Assembly: GCA_030077755.1 (NCBI GenBank)
Contig: JAQJZZ010000015.1
Location: 558,001-622,000, forward strand
Reading direction: 5' to 3'
DNA: 64,000 nucleotides
Origin: Filosporella fistucella
Taxonomy: Eukaryota; Ascomycota; Leotiomycetes; Helotiales
In this document: positions 12,377-23,787 of the stretch, piece by piece
Numbering within the stretch: the first letter of the stretch is position 1
How the letters are laid out: every line of letters starts with the position of its first letter
The notes under the pieces: generated by a model
Seen by the model: only the letters and a program-made list of their open reading frames with translations
The model's database searches: none
What the model was told of the DNA's origin: nothing
Position numbers and translations under genes: made by a program

Positions 12377-12977
12377 ATGCGTCTTCAAACACTCACTTAC
12401 ATGTCGCTGTCCCTCCTCTCTTTGGTGGCTGCCACACCGACGAAGGTTGAAGTGATGGGCAAAGACCTTGCGACTAGATCGACTGAAACCGGGTTACAAA
12501 TTATTGTTGGTGGAGGTATGCTACATCTTTCCCCTCTTTCTCCCTTCCTGTCACCATCTTCTCTACCCTGATTTACCTCCTTTTCCCTCTCATATCAAAC
12601 CTCAAATCCAATACTCGAAATCGCATGCCAAAAGCGAGTCAACACTAAGGTCAAATAGAAACTCTCGCACCAGACGTAAGCGTCAAATGTCTCCTCAAAT
12701 GCGCGAAAGCCCTCGCGAAAAGTACATGTCTCCTCGCTGCCATAAATCTCGATACGAAAGAAGCTCTTTTAAAATGTGTGGAGAATGTTGATGAGGTTCG
12801 TCTTTCCTGCCCCGGGCTTCCACCACCATCTCCATTCCATTTTCTTTGGAAGTCCTTTGGAACTTGGTGAGATGACAATATTGACTTTGATAGATCTGTC
12901 CTTGTGGCGATTGTATCCCCGGTCTTGGACCTTTTCTTACCAAGTTCAACGTTTGTGCTTTGATTAAGGGTACCTAA
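12377..12977 (+). CDS. small secreted cysteine-rich protein, 8 Cys
   Basis: Predicted secreted protein of 119 aa, a candidate effector or surface protein. Three exons, 12377-12515, 12659-12795 and 12894-12977, join in frame with introns of 143 and 98 bp. Residues 1-19 form a signal peptide ending at the Ala-Ala-Thr region. The mature part carries eight Cys: KCLLKC, STC and LKC in exon 2, then ICPCGDC and NVC in exon 3. The spacing resembles small fungal secreted families with a helix-rich four-disulfide core, possibly the fungal calcium-binding protein family (Fungal_CBP), but I cannot confirm this by eye. The unspliced frames are short, so the gene is easily missed by ORF scanning. The Cys pattern that appears only after splicing supports the model. 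Confidence 0.7.
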
Positions 12978-13375
12978 TGATGAACTTGCTGTTGCTTGAG
13001 GGCTGGTGCTTGCGGGGGATGGGGTCGAGAGGAACAATGTTTCGTCTCTTCATTTAAGCGTCCTTGGGAGGTGATGGGAGGGTTTCAAAAATTTGATATC
13101 TCGACTCGATTATGTATGTAGTATTGCTACCTATACTATTATAATTGAGATAGCCGTCTCACTGCCATTAGTTTTATGAGCAACTGGCGTTACACCCGTC
13201 TTCAGAATGTGTTCCTGTTAATGGTATTGCACAGAGTTGAGCTAGCCAAGCTGGTCAAGCTTCCTGGAATCTTAAAAAAACTGGGATGATCTTTGCAGCC
13301 TCAGATCTGAGGTTTTGGTTCAGAAGGGTTCAAAGTGTCGAGAATAAGCACGAATAGAGGTCCACATCATATATC
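12978..13375. other. convergent intergenic region
   Basis: Shared 3' flank of the 8-Cys gene (plus strand) and the APH/AIM9-like gene (minus strand). No coding signal seen. Confidence 0.5.
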
Positions 13376-15348
13376 CTAGTACGGCCAAACCTTCGCATGT
13401 AACTCCCGCTGGCGTTCATTCTCTCCCAACCCAATGAACCACTTCTTGCAGCGCTCATTTGCTTTTTGCACGCCTTCAAAGTACTCTCCCTTGACCATAC
13501 CGCCCAGCGGAATCAAGTTTTGGTCTTGGAGTTGATGCAAAATCTCTGAAAGGCCTTCGATAAGTTCCATCTCACCCTCATGACGCGCATACTCTTCTGC
13601 GCTCAGATGAAACGGGCACGGTGTTCCATTTGCCTTGGTCAGACGTTCCCAGTCAGCGGCTATTCGAATAAGTGAATGACAGAATGAGAACACATCCTCG
13701 CGTTCCCAACTTCCAGTTATTAGGGAAACTGGTTTCGTACGAATCGACAAATAATCTTCGTTCAATATCGCAGATCGACGTGGGGTGTGTTCTTTGACAA
13801 GCTGCTCGTAATATCGGCTTGTGGCATTCTGACTGGGAACATTATTCGTCGCTGTTTCCTCTATCTTGGTCTCCAATCCCTTTGCCACTGCCGGGCTCAC
13901 CGGCCCGAGCATAGGTGGAAATTTATGTTGCAAAAAGACATCCGTAATTGCCGCTGACTGCCAGTCAATGATGTGAGTGATACTTTTCGTGTACGGATCA
14001 ACAAAAATGTTGTCCAGATGAAGATCGGGATGCGATAAAGTCTTCACTTGATTAGTTCTGGTGGATTCAGGTAGAAAATATGGCGCCAGCGCAAGGTACT
14101 GGCGTAACAACGAAATATAACGACTCAGATCCTCCGGCTCATCCAACGATCGGTGATAATTCATATAGGGCTTAGCAAAAGACTCGGCCCAACGAAGCTC
14201 ATTATTTCCCATTGCCATCAAGTACTCGAGCGGGGTGCTCCCTGGTATCAGTCAGCTTTGCCTGACAACACAAATCATCTGCCGGCATACTCACATGGGC
14301 CTCGATCAAGATCGATTAATGTCCTTTCGCCAGTCCAAAGACTGGCTTTCGTCAAAGGACCAATTGCAAACTTGTGCAGAGTTCTGAAGTCTAGTTTCAT
14401 GGATGTCCCAGACACGTCGATACTCAAGGGTTCCGAAGGTTGGCATTTTGAGTCTAAATCAGCTTTGTAGTAAATACTGCCATGCTTCAAGAAGGAAATC
14501 GACATTAGTTTCGATTGCATGTCGACGATTTGCTGCACAATCTTGAAACGTGATTCTACTGTCAATTGGCTCCAGACGGACCCCAAGGACTGACCGGCAG
14601 CCACTTCTTCAATGATGTATTCTGAGCCAACAGTGTTTGATGAGTCTGCTGACCACGTGTATATTTTGGGAATTGGAATCTCTAGAAATTCTCGCAGCTT
14701 AAGCGCGTCAACATATCTCCAAAATCGTATTTCACGGATAGAGCCACATACGAAATGTCGAGTAGCCACCTCCGATGCAGTTGTGAAAAAAACTGGGCCA
14801 GCATTTGGATTCGGAAGCTTGGCAACAAGCTCACTACCATTGTCCATGGTGAGTCTGAAGACTTTGTTGTGCTGACCTTCGACGCATTTCAATATCTTCG
14901 TGCCTGTGCGAGATTAACTGTCGAATACAGGGAACAAGATATCGGGAATAGACGCACATGATTTAGCGCCACTACTTGCAGTGGATATTGCTACAGATAC
15001 TAGAGCTTGAAGGTTGAATTTGCAATAACGCTCAGCGAGCCTCTCAGAATTACCCCTCCTGGAAAAAGTTATATTTCATATCGGTAGCTTTGAACATGAA
15101 TACATACAGCCATTGATAACGCGTATATTTACGAAGCTCATTCTCGGATACTTCTACTTCTGGCAATTATATCAGCGCTGGCTTGGTCAGGCTTTGGCCA
15201 ACAAGGACACTGAACCTTGACCATCCTCAGTCTGTTTTCTCAGGAGGGGTGAGGCGAGCGCTCTAACAGCACCCGAGATCCCTCTGGCTAGATGGTATAC
15301 TGGCTTGTTTCGTTCCAAAAGGGTGGTATTCCAAAGCTTGTACAACAT
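13376..15348 (-). CDS. AIM9/APH-family phosphotransferase-like protein
   Basis: Member of the aminoglycoside phosphotransferase (APH)-fold family, closest in layout to fungal AIM9-type proteins (altered inheritance of mitochondria). Five exons on the minus strand, 15348-15216, 15159-15108, 15058-14958, 14903-14295 and 14241-13376, give 586 aa with all phases consistent. Recognisable blocks are TRYQWLRGNSERLAERY, the nucleotide-loop region EGQHNKVFRL, the Lys-containing LVAKLP, SEYIIEEV, and the catalytic-loop-like SHPDLHLDNIFVD, followed by HIIDWQ as the metal-binding Asp. The N-terminus is Arg/Leu-rich and could be a mitochondrial presequence. The substrate is unknown. The first exon is the least certain part: it is supported by an in-frame splice (CAAG before GTTCAG) and one candidate ATG at 15348. 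The main domain is secure. Confidence 0.78.
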
Positions 15349-16093
15349 CGCCCATCCCAGCTGAGCAAATGTCACTGCTGCGGAACGATAGATATTTGAT
15401 GCAGTACCTACGCACAGTACTCAGTTAAGCCTGTTAAGCGGGTCCTGCACGTGATACCAATTGTTTTACGTCCATCGCAACATCAACTTCAACCACCCAG
15501 CGATCCAATTTCATACGCTCATTTCTTGCATCTCTGGTACACGATCTGGATTTCGAGAGCCTCTGCTCCAATTTCGTATTCTACTCGCGCGGAGTATCAC
15601 GCTTCTTGAGATCAAAAATCCGCTCTCAGTCAGAGTTCACTTCCCGCACGGTTCTCATAAAATCTGTTCCATTTCATGATATATGCATCGTACGATCCAG
15701 GCTCTCCCGAGACTGTGTGTGCATTTGCACAGCATCTATTGTTATTCGGCGATATTCGTATCATTGCAGTCTTTACCCCCGAGATACCTGCTGTCTCCTG
15801 TAAGCAAAGTGCCTCTTCGTATGACGTATTGATGTCTCCAAAGCGCAGTCATTTGACTGCACTCGAAGGCAAGGCTGCGCCTGTGGATGATTGCAGAGTG
15901 TACGTTCCACGACTTCGTTACTGTGTTTGCTGTTAAAGATTATGAGGCGCAGCACATAATTTAATGCAATTTTTTAATTGTCTCGTTGAAATCCATTTTC
16001 AAGCTCTTTGCTCCCTGTGCAAACGTCTCGAAGTCCAATTCGTGAGACATTTCCCAAGACCACCTCACCACATTTTTCCAGACACACCCCAAC
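15349..16093. other. divergent intergenic region
   Basis: Lies between the minus-strand APH gene and the plus-strand STAND pseudogene. Short overlapping frames only, none with a domain I recognise. Confidence 0.45.
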
Positions 16094-17772
16094 ATGGCCG
16101 AAATTACCGCTTTAGCCACTGGCCTTGGCCTTGCCAGCTCTATCATTCAAGTCACAGATAGCATCATCAAACTCAAAGATTTTATCGAAAATGCGGTAGA
16201 GGCACCAGAAGACATCAAATTCTTACTTGAAATTATTGATTTACTTGGCATCTGTCTCACTGAAAGTAGCAACAAAGACCGTTTCACCGAGTCCGACATC
16301 ATGGCAGAGTCCAAAGCAATGAAACAGTGTCAGCGCACTGATGTCGAGCTGCTAATACTCTCCAGTCTCTCGTGACAGACCTGAACGTTGAGCTTCAGAA
16401 AAGAAGAACATTGGGGAGCACCAAAGTAGCGCTTAGTAAGGGGGCACTCGACAAATTGCACAAGAGACTGAGAGATGCACAATCGATCTTGATTCTCTCG
16501 AGTCAGTGCTATGAACGGTTAGCTTTACATCACTGGATCCCCGATGGATGGCTGACTCCATATTTTGGTCGCAGAGCACGTACCGAGTATAACTCCATGC
16601 TTAAGATAAACGCAGAGAAATTGCAATCATGTCGCCTGGAACAAATACAATTAACGGTTTACAATACTCAGAAGCAGGTTGATGCCATCCATGAATGCAT
16701 CACTTTGGAATCGTCATCTTGCGTGACATCATATTGACCATCCAGTAGCATCTCTTCGAGTACCGATGAACCTGGATGCGAACCTAATGCTGCCATAGTT
16801 TCTATACCCAAGCAGATAAATACACTGCAACGGTTTCTCCGCAAGCCATCTGCTCGCTTCAATATTTTGAACTGGCTGGCCTCGAATACATGTATCGTTG
16901 AAGTCTATTCTCAGCATGCTATATGAGGCTGGGACATTGGCTTTAGAGTTTACAATGTGGTACCTTATGATTCCCACGTGATGCAATATGTCCGGGCTGG
17001 TAACATATCTTGCCTCAAAAGGCTTTTCACGGAGGGCAAAGCATCAATATATGACACAGCCGAAGACTATGGAGATATCCTCACGGTAAGTCATGTTATG
17101 AATGAAGTGACACTATGCTAAGAAGGGTTTGAAGGCACCCATTGGTTCCGGTCAAATCGAGGCATGCAAATTTTTGATATCCATTGGCTGCAAAGTGGAT
17201 CCAAACTCACACACCGCATTGTAAGCTACTATGCACTTGTCTGCCAGAAGTTTAAACCATTAACCAATTTCTATAGTTCGCCACTGAGCCATGTTGGATA
17301 TGCATTTTCGCAATGGACAGCCGATCCCACATCATCCCGCCAGAGGGACAAATTCGCTATAGCCCAGCTCCTAGGCCGAGAAGTTGATCTTCAAGACCCA
17401 TTTCACTACCCCGAAAGCATTCCATGGCACAGTTGCTCTAGCAAACTTATGGAATGGCTTCTGATAAAAACAGAATCGAGTTTCTGGTCGCTCGTCGGTG
17501 AAGAGCCCGTGCTAGTGATACTGCAATTGTTCGCAAATGCCATTCAATACGGCGCAGCAGGTTTGAGATCTCTGCTTCTTCGAGGTGTAGAGATTGTTTC
17601 ACGTGTTTCAAGAGCTGAAGATGCCTTTGGAAGAACACTTGCGCATTGCATAGCTAGACACATCGTCGATCATGACGCTCACCACCACGGAATCTCCCAA
17701 TACCACTCAGCACCCAACAATCACAGAAAATCAATACAAAACGGCAACCCCTGCGTAATACGACATATTTGA
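16094..17772 (+). pseudogene. STAND N-terminal domain / ankyrin protein, pseudogene
   Basis: Broken gene of the fungal type that joins an N-terminal STAND-associated helical domain to ankyrin-like repeats. It begins with a typical start (MAEITALATGLGLASSIIQV) and the KLKDFIENAVEAPEDIK block. The frame shifts by one base near 16350, where the ELQKRRTLGS block continues in another frame. In that new frame, in-frame TGA codons occur at 16735-16737 and 16924-16926, yet homologous-looking sequence (WDIGFRVYNVVPYDS) continues after them. Two intron-like segments follow, after 17083 and after 17220. The ankyrin-like parts are GSGQIEACKFLISIGC and the 17280-17690 segment, ending at TGA 17770-17772. 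One frameshift and two stops mean no full product. The 3' end overlaps exon 2 of the minus-strand 6-Cys gene. Confidence 0.75.
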
Positions 17773-18070
17773 TACAGCTGGCACTTCGCTGCCAAGACCC
17801 ACTGCTTGGAGAGATCACACACAAACTGAGCAAAAGCTATCATCAGCACCACATGTTTATATGGGATCTACTTTCTATATCTGAGGGATGAGAAGGCATG
17901 AAGATGGAAAAGCAAAATGGGGAGGAACTCACGATCTCTTGACTGCCACATGTATATGTACCTGGCTGACATCCGTTGCCTGGATGAGGGTCGTCGCGCT
18001 CTACGACGGCAATGGGGGAGGCGACGACGAGAGTCAGGAGTGAAAGTGTTGTGACGAGGGAGAAACGCAT
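17721..18070 (-). CDS. 6-Cys small secreted protein, copy A
   Basis: Predicted secreted protein of 80 aa. Exons 18070-17933 and 17825-17721 are joined across a 107-bp intron with a GTGAGT donor and a CTCAG acceptor, phase 0. Residues 1-18 form a signal peptide (ends VVASP). The mature protein has six Cys spaced C-x6-C-x7-C-x11-C-x5-C-x8-C, with conserved TYTC and VCD motifs and a Trp before the fourth Cys. The same spacing and the same intron position and phase occur in copy B at 19025-19434, so the two are paralogs. Such small Cys proteins are often effectors or antimicrobial/cell-wall-binding proteins, but no function is known here. Exon 2 overlaps the decayed end of the STAND pseudogene on the other strand. 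Confidence 0.75.
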
Positions 18071-19024
18071 TTTCGTTTGGTATGAAGGAGGTTGAGAATT
18101 TGGATTTTTCAGGCCTATTGAGCAACACGGAGTTTTGGACGAACAACCAAAAATTGATGAATTTGGAACAATTCTCATTAGTCTAATAAACAACTCCAGT
18201 TTTCTCACAATTCTCATTCCAAGGAGTTCATCACTCTTTATGTAGCACTCCCCCTCCTCCTGTATCCGTTCTATCTCGCTTCTTTCCATGAACCCGATAC
18301 TCTGGTACTGGCTAAACATGGAAAGTGGTATTCAAAATCAATACCAACTGCATACTCTACTCTATCTATACCTCGGTACCATTCTTCTCGAATTCTGGAA
18401 AATGTATCGCTGTCTAGAAAGGGATATTCAAGGGAGTCCAAGTTGCAGTCAACAGCGGGGTATTATTTTTGAGATGGGGTGATAAAGCCGGGGTGTGGAA
18501 TATCTTTTTGAACAGCGAGTGCAGGGTAAGCTGCGAAGTAGATAATATGCGATGCTAAATTTTGGAGAAGGAGATTTAAATGCCCGTAAGTATAGGAATG
18601 AGTCAAACTAGAGCATGAGTTCCGAGTCAGAAGTTGTGTTCCGCCTGCCATGTCGCTTTCGTATATCGCAATTCTCCCAATTGGATATAGCAAAATGAGA
18701 CCAAAGCTTCTTCTAGTCTATCACAAGGTGATCTCAAGTCTATTCATACAGTGTCAAAAAATTGACCTATCGAGGAGTTAAGGCGGAATGTAGTTTTTAT
18801 GTATACTTCTAAAATTGTCAGTTTGAAAAGCATGCTATCATGATAGGCCATTTCTCATTCTACAACGGTGAAGGGTATAGAAAACTTCTGAAGTTCGATT
18901 TGACAAAGTTCCAAATGATTGAAATACAATACCAAGTTAAACCATTCATTATTCATTCATTCGCACACACAACATTCTGATCATCACCACAACTTCACTT
19001 CTAGCACTATACATGAATCACTCT
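18071..19024. other. intergenic region between the two 6-Cys paralogs
   Basis: Promoter and leader of copy A, followed by the 3' flank of copy B. A minus-strand frame at 18463-18693 shows no domain. No repeat copies of the 6-Cys exons are visible here. Confidence 0.45.
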
Positions 19025-19434
19025 CTACAACTCATAATCAACGCCAAGATCCCCTGTCAAGGAAGTAAAGTCCCTCTTCTTCTCTCTCCCCAAGACACAA
19101 TAAGGCACCCCATTAATAGTCTCGCATATCTGGTTCCCAGCACATGTGGCAGCTACAACCCATCTATGAGAGACATCACAAACATACTGGATCTTCAGTT
19201 AGCAAGTGATCTCTCTTCAAATTGTAGATGGAGGAAAAAGAAAGAAAAAAAAGGAAGAAAAAAAAAACGCACTATAGTGGCATGACTACAAGTGTAGGTA
19301 GCTGGACTGCAGCTTGGGGGAAAGTTGGTGAATTGTGGCTTGGGTTCACGCTCTATGCTCATGCCAGAAACGGCTATTGGGGAGGCGGATATGAGAGTGT
19401 AGAAGAGGAAGCAGGTGGTGAGGGGGAGATACAT
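19025..19434 (-). CDS. 6-Cys small secreted protein, copy B
   Basis: Predicted secreted protein of 107 aa, paralog of copy A. Exons 19434-19273 and 19186-19025 are joined across an 86-bp intron, phase 0. That intron holds a long pyrimidine run on the coding strand right after the donor. A signal peptide covers about residues 1-18 (ends SASP). The six Cys keep exactly the copy A spacing, with CSPATYTC in exon 1 and YVCD, CAGNQIC and PYC in exon 2. Copy B has a longer linker before the first Cys and an extra charged tail of about 23 residues after the last Cys. The acceptor ATCCAG was preferred over the nearby CTGAAG because it aligns copy B with copy A without a gap. Confidence 0.72.
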
Positions 19435-19836
19435 TTTGCGTAGAAGTGATTTGCGAGGTGGATTGGATTTGATAATGAGGTTTGAGGATGTTGAGAGGAA
19501 ATATGATATTTGAGCAAAGGAGTATAGACAGCTTTGTTTGAACTTCTTGAGATAGAACAATTCTCTGAATATAAGGAATGGAATTCGGGGAGATTTGAAG
19601 TATTCCTTATATTCTCCTCGCTTAGATAGAGGGATTGGACTCGAACTCGAGTATTGTGATATCGGCTGAAAAGAGAGCGGGTAATGATTTCCAACTGCAT
19701 GCTGCATCCCCCGGCGACACAATGACCTGACATAGTTAGAGTGCACGTCATGTACATACTCTATCTCAATTTGCTCAAAGATAAATGATCTCAGTATGTG
19801 TATATCCAAAGTGAAATCAATAATGTCAGCGTGACA
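19435..19836. other. intergenic region between copy B and the NACHT gene
   Basis: Upstream region of copy B and 3' flank of the NACHT gene. It contains two ATATAAGGAAT-like elements near 19568 and 19603 that may be TATA-type promoter sites of copy B; this is weak evidence. Confidence 0.35.
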
Positions 19837-22800
19837 TTACCAGCAAGTCACATAAACGCTCCTTCTCCAATCCTGGCCGCTGCGGATCGGGACGCAAAAA
19901 GCCTGTTCTTTCGACGCATAAGCTCCTTTTAGGAAGGAGGATGAGTCGCCTGTGACCGAGTCTTCGTCTACCGCGTTTGAATCATAAACTGTCCAGTCAG
20001 AAGATTCGAGTTTGAAATTCAGTGATATTGCGGGGAGCTCAAGTTTTGGCGATGCGGCGAGGGTGAAAATGGCTCGGCGAGAGCGTTGAGATGTGGGGTC
20101 AGTGTCGGGGAGGATTTGAAAGCGAGGATTACGAGAGTAAGAGGAAGCCGGGATGTGAAGGTGTCGCTTGAGTACTTGAATTGGTTTTGACGAGGACGTA
20201 TTTGCTGATGTAGGAGGAAAACGGAGGATCTTGATTGAAGTCTTCCCGAGGGCCGCATAAAGTGTGTTACCTTCCCAAAAGAACGCTGCTGGTAATTTTA
20301 AATCTGCTGTTGGGTATTTCCAAGCTGTTTCTTGAACTGAGCTGAGCACTGGAGATATAGTAGGGAATTTGGAATCGGGAGTAACGGAGATCTTGAGTTG
20401 TGTATGTCGAAGGGTTAAGTCATTCCCTGTGGAGCCATATATCGATGCGCAATGAAGGATACCAGTATTGGGAGAGAAGTTATATTCTGCAACTTATTAG
20501 TATGCGATGATGGTAACTCATGCACAGCCGAATCTATTACCTTGCAGTATCAATAATAGCTCATCGTTCTTCTTCTGATCTATGAATTGAGTTATCGGTA
20601 TGTTGACCACAGAAGATTGGAAGCTCTCGGTATCAATTAAGACAATTGAGGTCGGGCTCTGTGGCCAAAGCAGTAACTTCATGCCAGCAATTATTATTGG
20701 CTTCGAGACTTGCATGATTCCCTTCGTGGTTATATGATGGAACCAGTGTGACTGTTCCTCGTTTCTAGTAATAGAAAGGAACCATATTGCAGGTTCGTGA
20801 GTAGTTTTAGGAACTTCTTTTTCGTCATCCGAGTCTTCTTCTTCAGAATCCTCGTCACTTCCTTCAATGGATTTGGCGGTCTGCTTGAAACGATATACTT
20901 TCGCGGCAATTCCGCCCTGATACACCAAGTTGCAATGACAGATTGACCATACTCCTCGATTATTTTGCAAAATTTCTCTGATATACGGGATGTTTTCTGG
21001 AGATGTAGTTTCTGATCGAATGTCGTCAGCATCAAGTTCTGATCGGTGAATCATGTACTCGCCTTGACTTTCGATGGTGTCAGATGCCGCAACCGTCTCG
21101 ACCTTGACACAGGCTTCGGTATTATTAGACTCCCAGAAACTTCGCGGCCCCAGTATCTTTGCAAAGTACTTTTCGATTGCTTCTGGTCGTTTGACAAGCA
21201 AGTCAGACCACTCCCTAACAAACATGTGATACCCCCAAACAAGATGATCTCCATGATTATCGTAGTCTCCAATCCATCCAGGAAGCGCGTTGGCATAATA
21301 CTCTTCGGCGCCTGATGTGTCATTATTCTTTTGACCAGGATACTGCATACTATATCCGTCTGTCTTGCTGTTATGCAATAATTTCGCAAACATGTGTGGC
21401 GCAAACTGACTCTGAACTCGCAAGCAAGTCCAAAAGTTGGGTGATTTCATGAAGTCTCTAATCTCATCGAATAGTTCGTGATCACCATCGGCATCTTGGA
21501 GATGCTTGTGCCAGAATATGGAGGCATACTTCAAGAGCCCATGTTCAGGGGAATTGTCATCCGTCGCGTTGACATTGAAATTCGAATACCGGCTATATGA
21601 AAGGTAAGCCATACACCGCTTTCTAATCTCAAGACTTCCATCTCGCATTTTCACAAAGAATCTATGACATTCAGGTGACACGTATGCCAGACTCTCAGGA
21701 TCTTGCGTGAGTAGATCTCCCACCGATTTGTGGACCAGACGCAAGGTGGGGTTAACCAAATCTGTATCTTTATCAATTTCCACGAAGGGTGAACAGGCTG
21801 AAAGAATGACTGATCTTGTCCTTCGTCGTCGTACCGAAGGCTCTTCTCCTATTTTGATCGATAAAAGTTCAAGAAGCTCATTGAAAGTCATAGGTTGAGC
21901 TGCGAGGATAATCGCAGTGAAAATCATCCTGTTTTTTGTCAATAAGTGGACAAGAAAAATGGAGCAAAACATACTGTGCAAGATCTTGAATCTGTTCGCT
22001 CCTCTGAGATAATCTTTGCAAACTCCTATACCAGCATCGCCCGAGTTCAGGTTGAAAATCATTCAGGGCTTCCTCAAACTCTTCCGAGCACGTCAGTTCT
22101 TCATTTCGAAACGGATCAACAGTCAATCGCATCATCAAAAAATTTCCCTGTGACAACTTTGCAATTCTGTCAAGTTGATCGCTCGTTCCACAAAGTACGT
22201 CAGAGTTGTCAACCAAGAATTTCCGTATATCGTCTTGTATTACTGTACTTGGGACATTGAGGATTGTCGCTCTCGCTGCCTCAAACATCTTTCGCACGAC
22301 AGGATCGTTGCGACTTGTAAACAGCCATTTCGTGATCCCATAAGTCTTTTGATTCCGGAGGCGTATGAGGGAATCGACCAGCGCACCGTCATGGCATTCA
22401 TCAAGACCGTCAATGACAATTGAAACATGTTCAATTCGCTTTAAGAGATAGCCAAGAGCTTGTTCTGCGACAGCGATGTTTGCGACGAAGCAGTCAGTCG
22501 TCGTGTACTCATCCTGGTAGAGCTCACAGAGTTCATCGGGTATATATTTGATCAGCTTCAATGCTTGAACGGCAAGAGATCTGAGCGTTGATATTGCTTT
22601 GCACTTTTCTGGGTCGTCAAAGCGGCAAAAAAAGTAAATGACATTGGCTTGCTCCTTCTTCACCGAGTGCATGAGTTTGTCGACAATTGATGCGCTCAGG
22701 ACGCTCTTGCCGGAACCAGGTGCTGCGTTAATCCATAGGAAGGAGTTATCTCCTGACGACTGCCATTCGACGTAATTCGGATCCTCGAAAATCCACTCGG

Positions 22801-23787
22801 AAGTTCCATTATGTTTTGAAGAAAGATGTCGATCGAGATCGCACTGAGGATCAATCCTGGATATTCTCCCTCCCGAGATCCATTTTCGGATTTCATCATG
22901 CTGATTTCCTAGATTGAAGTCAGTTTTCTGTGCTGATGTAGAATTGCGGGAACTCACCTGGATCTTTTTCATAGGAAGGTGGTCGGGGCGAAGTTGTTCG
23001 AGTCAAAGTCAGTGCTAGATCTTGTACTTGCATCTCATGATTTCGATTGAAACTTCCTTGCGCTTTCACATGCAGCGCTTGAGCCATATGCCTGACATTC
23101 TGAGCATTATTATCGAGTTTCTGTTTGAACTTGGCGTAGCGCTCATGGAAAGGAATCAGGAGGCCACTCGCAAGAAATCGCTTCCCCCGTTGATTGAGTA
23201 TTTTGGATGCATCTTTCCAGAAGTAGAGTATATCTCTATAAGAATTACAGAGAATGTTGCTCATATAATTTTCACCAGCAAATTCTTGGGTGTAGATGTG
23301 GAAGTATTGAAGTTGAACCCCTACATCTGCCATCATCTGCGTAATACTTTCAAAGTATTTGTTATAGCCATTTGCAAGCTAGATTATAGTGAGCACTGAA
23401 ATGCACAATAGGCGTAGGCCTCACCTGCAGAATCAGTTTTGCCCCGCCATATACCAGAGCTGATACAGTAGGATCAGCTTGTATCATCACATCCACTGCA
23501 GATGTATATTGCATTAGTCCTTCAACAAGAGGTTGAGCCGAAGCAAAAGCTCTTCGTATACCGTTCTTCTTTTTATGTTGTGTTTCAAGCTCAGTAATGA
23601 AATTCGAGAGCTGGCCTGCAGATACTAGACTTTGAGCAGTGGGGTCATCAGTCATATGCATGCGACAGGCCACTTCTATCACTTCCTTATAGAAGATACT
23701 CTTCCTGTCTTTATCATTTTTCATCTCTTCGATAAAAGAAAATATCGCCTCGGCGAAGAGGTTTTGGCTGCTTATCGTCACTATCAT
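19837..23787 (-). CDS. NACHT NLR-like protein with N-terminal DUF7708-type domain, intact
   Basis: Intact 1251-aa NLR-like protein, probably a cytosolic sensor of the fungal self/non-self or stress recognition type. Five exons on the minus strand, 23787-23425, 23378-22958, 22908-21975, 21928-20541 and 20486-19837, have introns of 46-54 bp and consistent phases. Residues about 1-260 form a helical N-terminal region with a YTSAVDVMIQADP block like DUF7708. The NACHT domain has a P-loop (AAPGSGKS, about 323-330) and Walker B (IVIDGLDEC, about 425-433), then a LFTSRND sensor-like block. A winged-helix-like region follows. The C-terminal half has an acidic stretch (about 20 Asp/Glu/Ser residues) and beta-rich sequence, but no clear ankyrin, TPR or WD repeats. 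It starts 532 bp from a divergent AAA ATPase gene. The start ATG is the first in frame after upstream stops. Confidence 0.82.
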
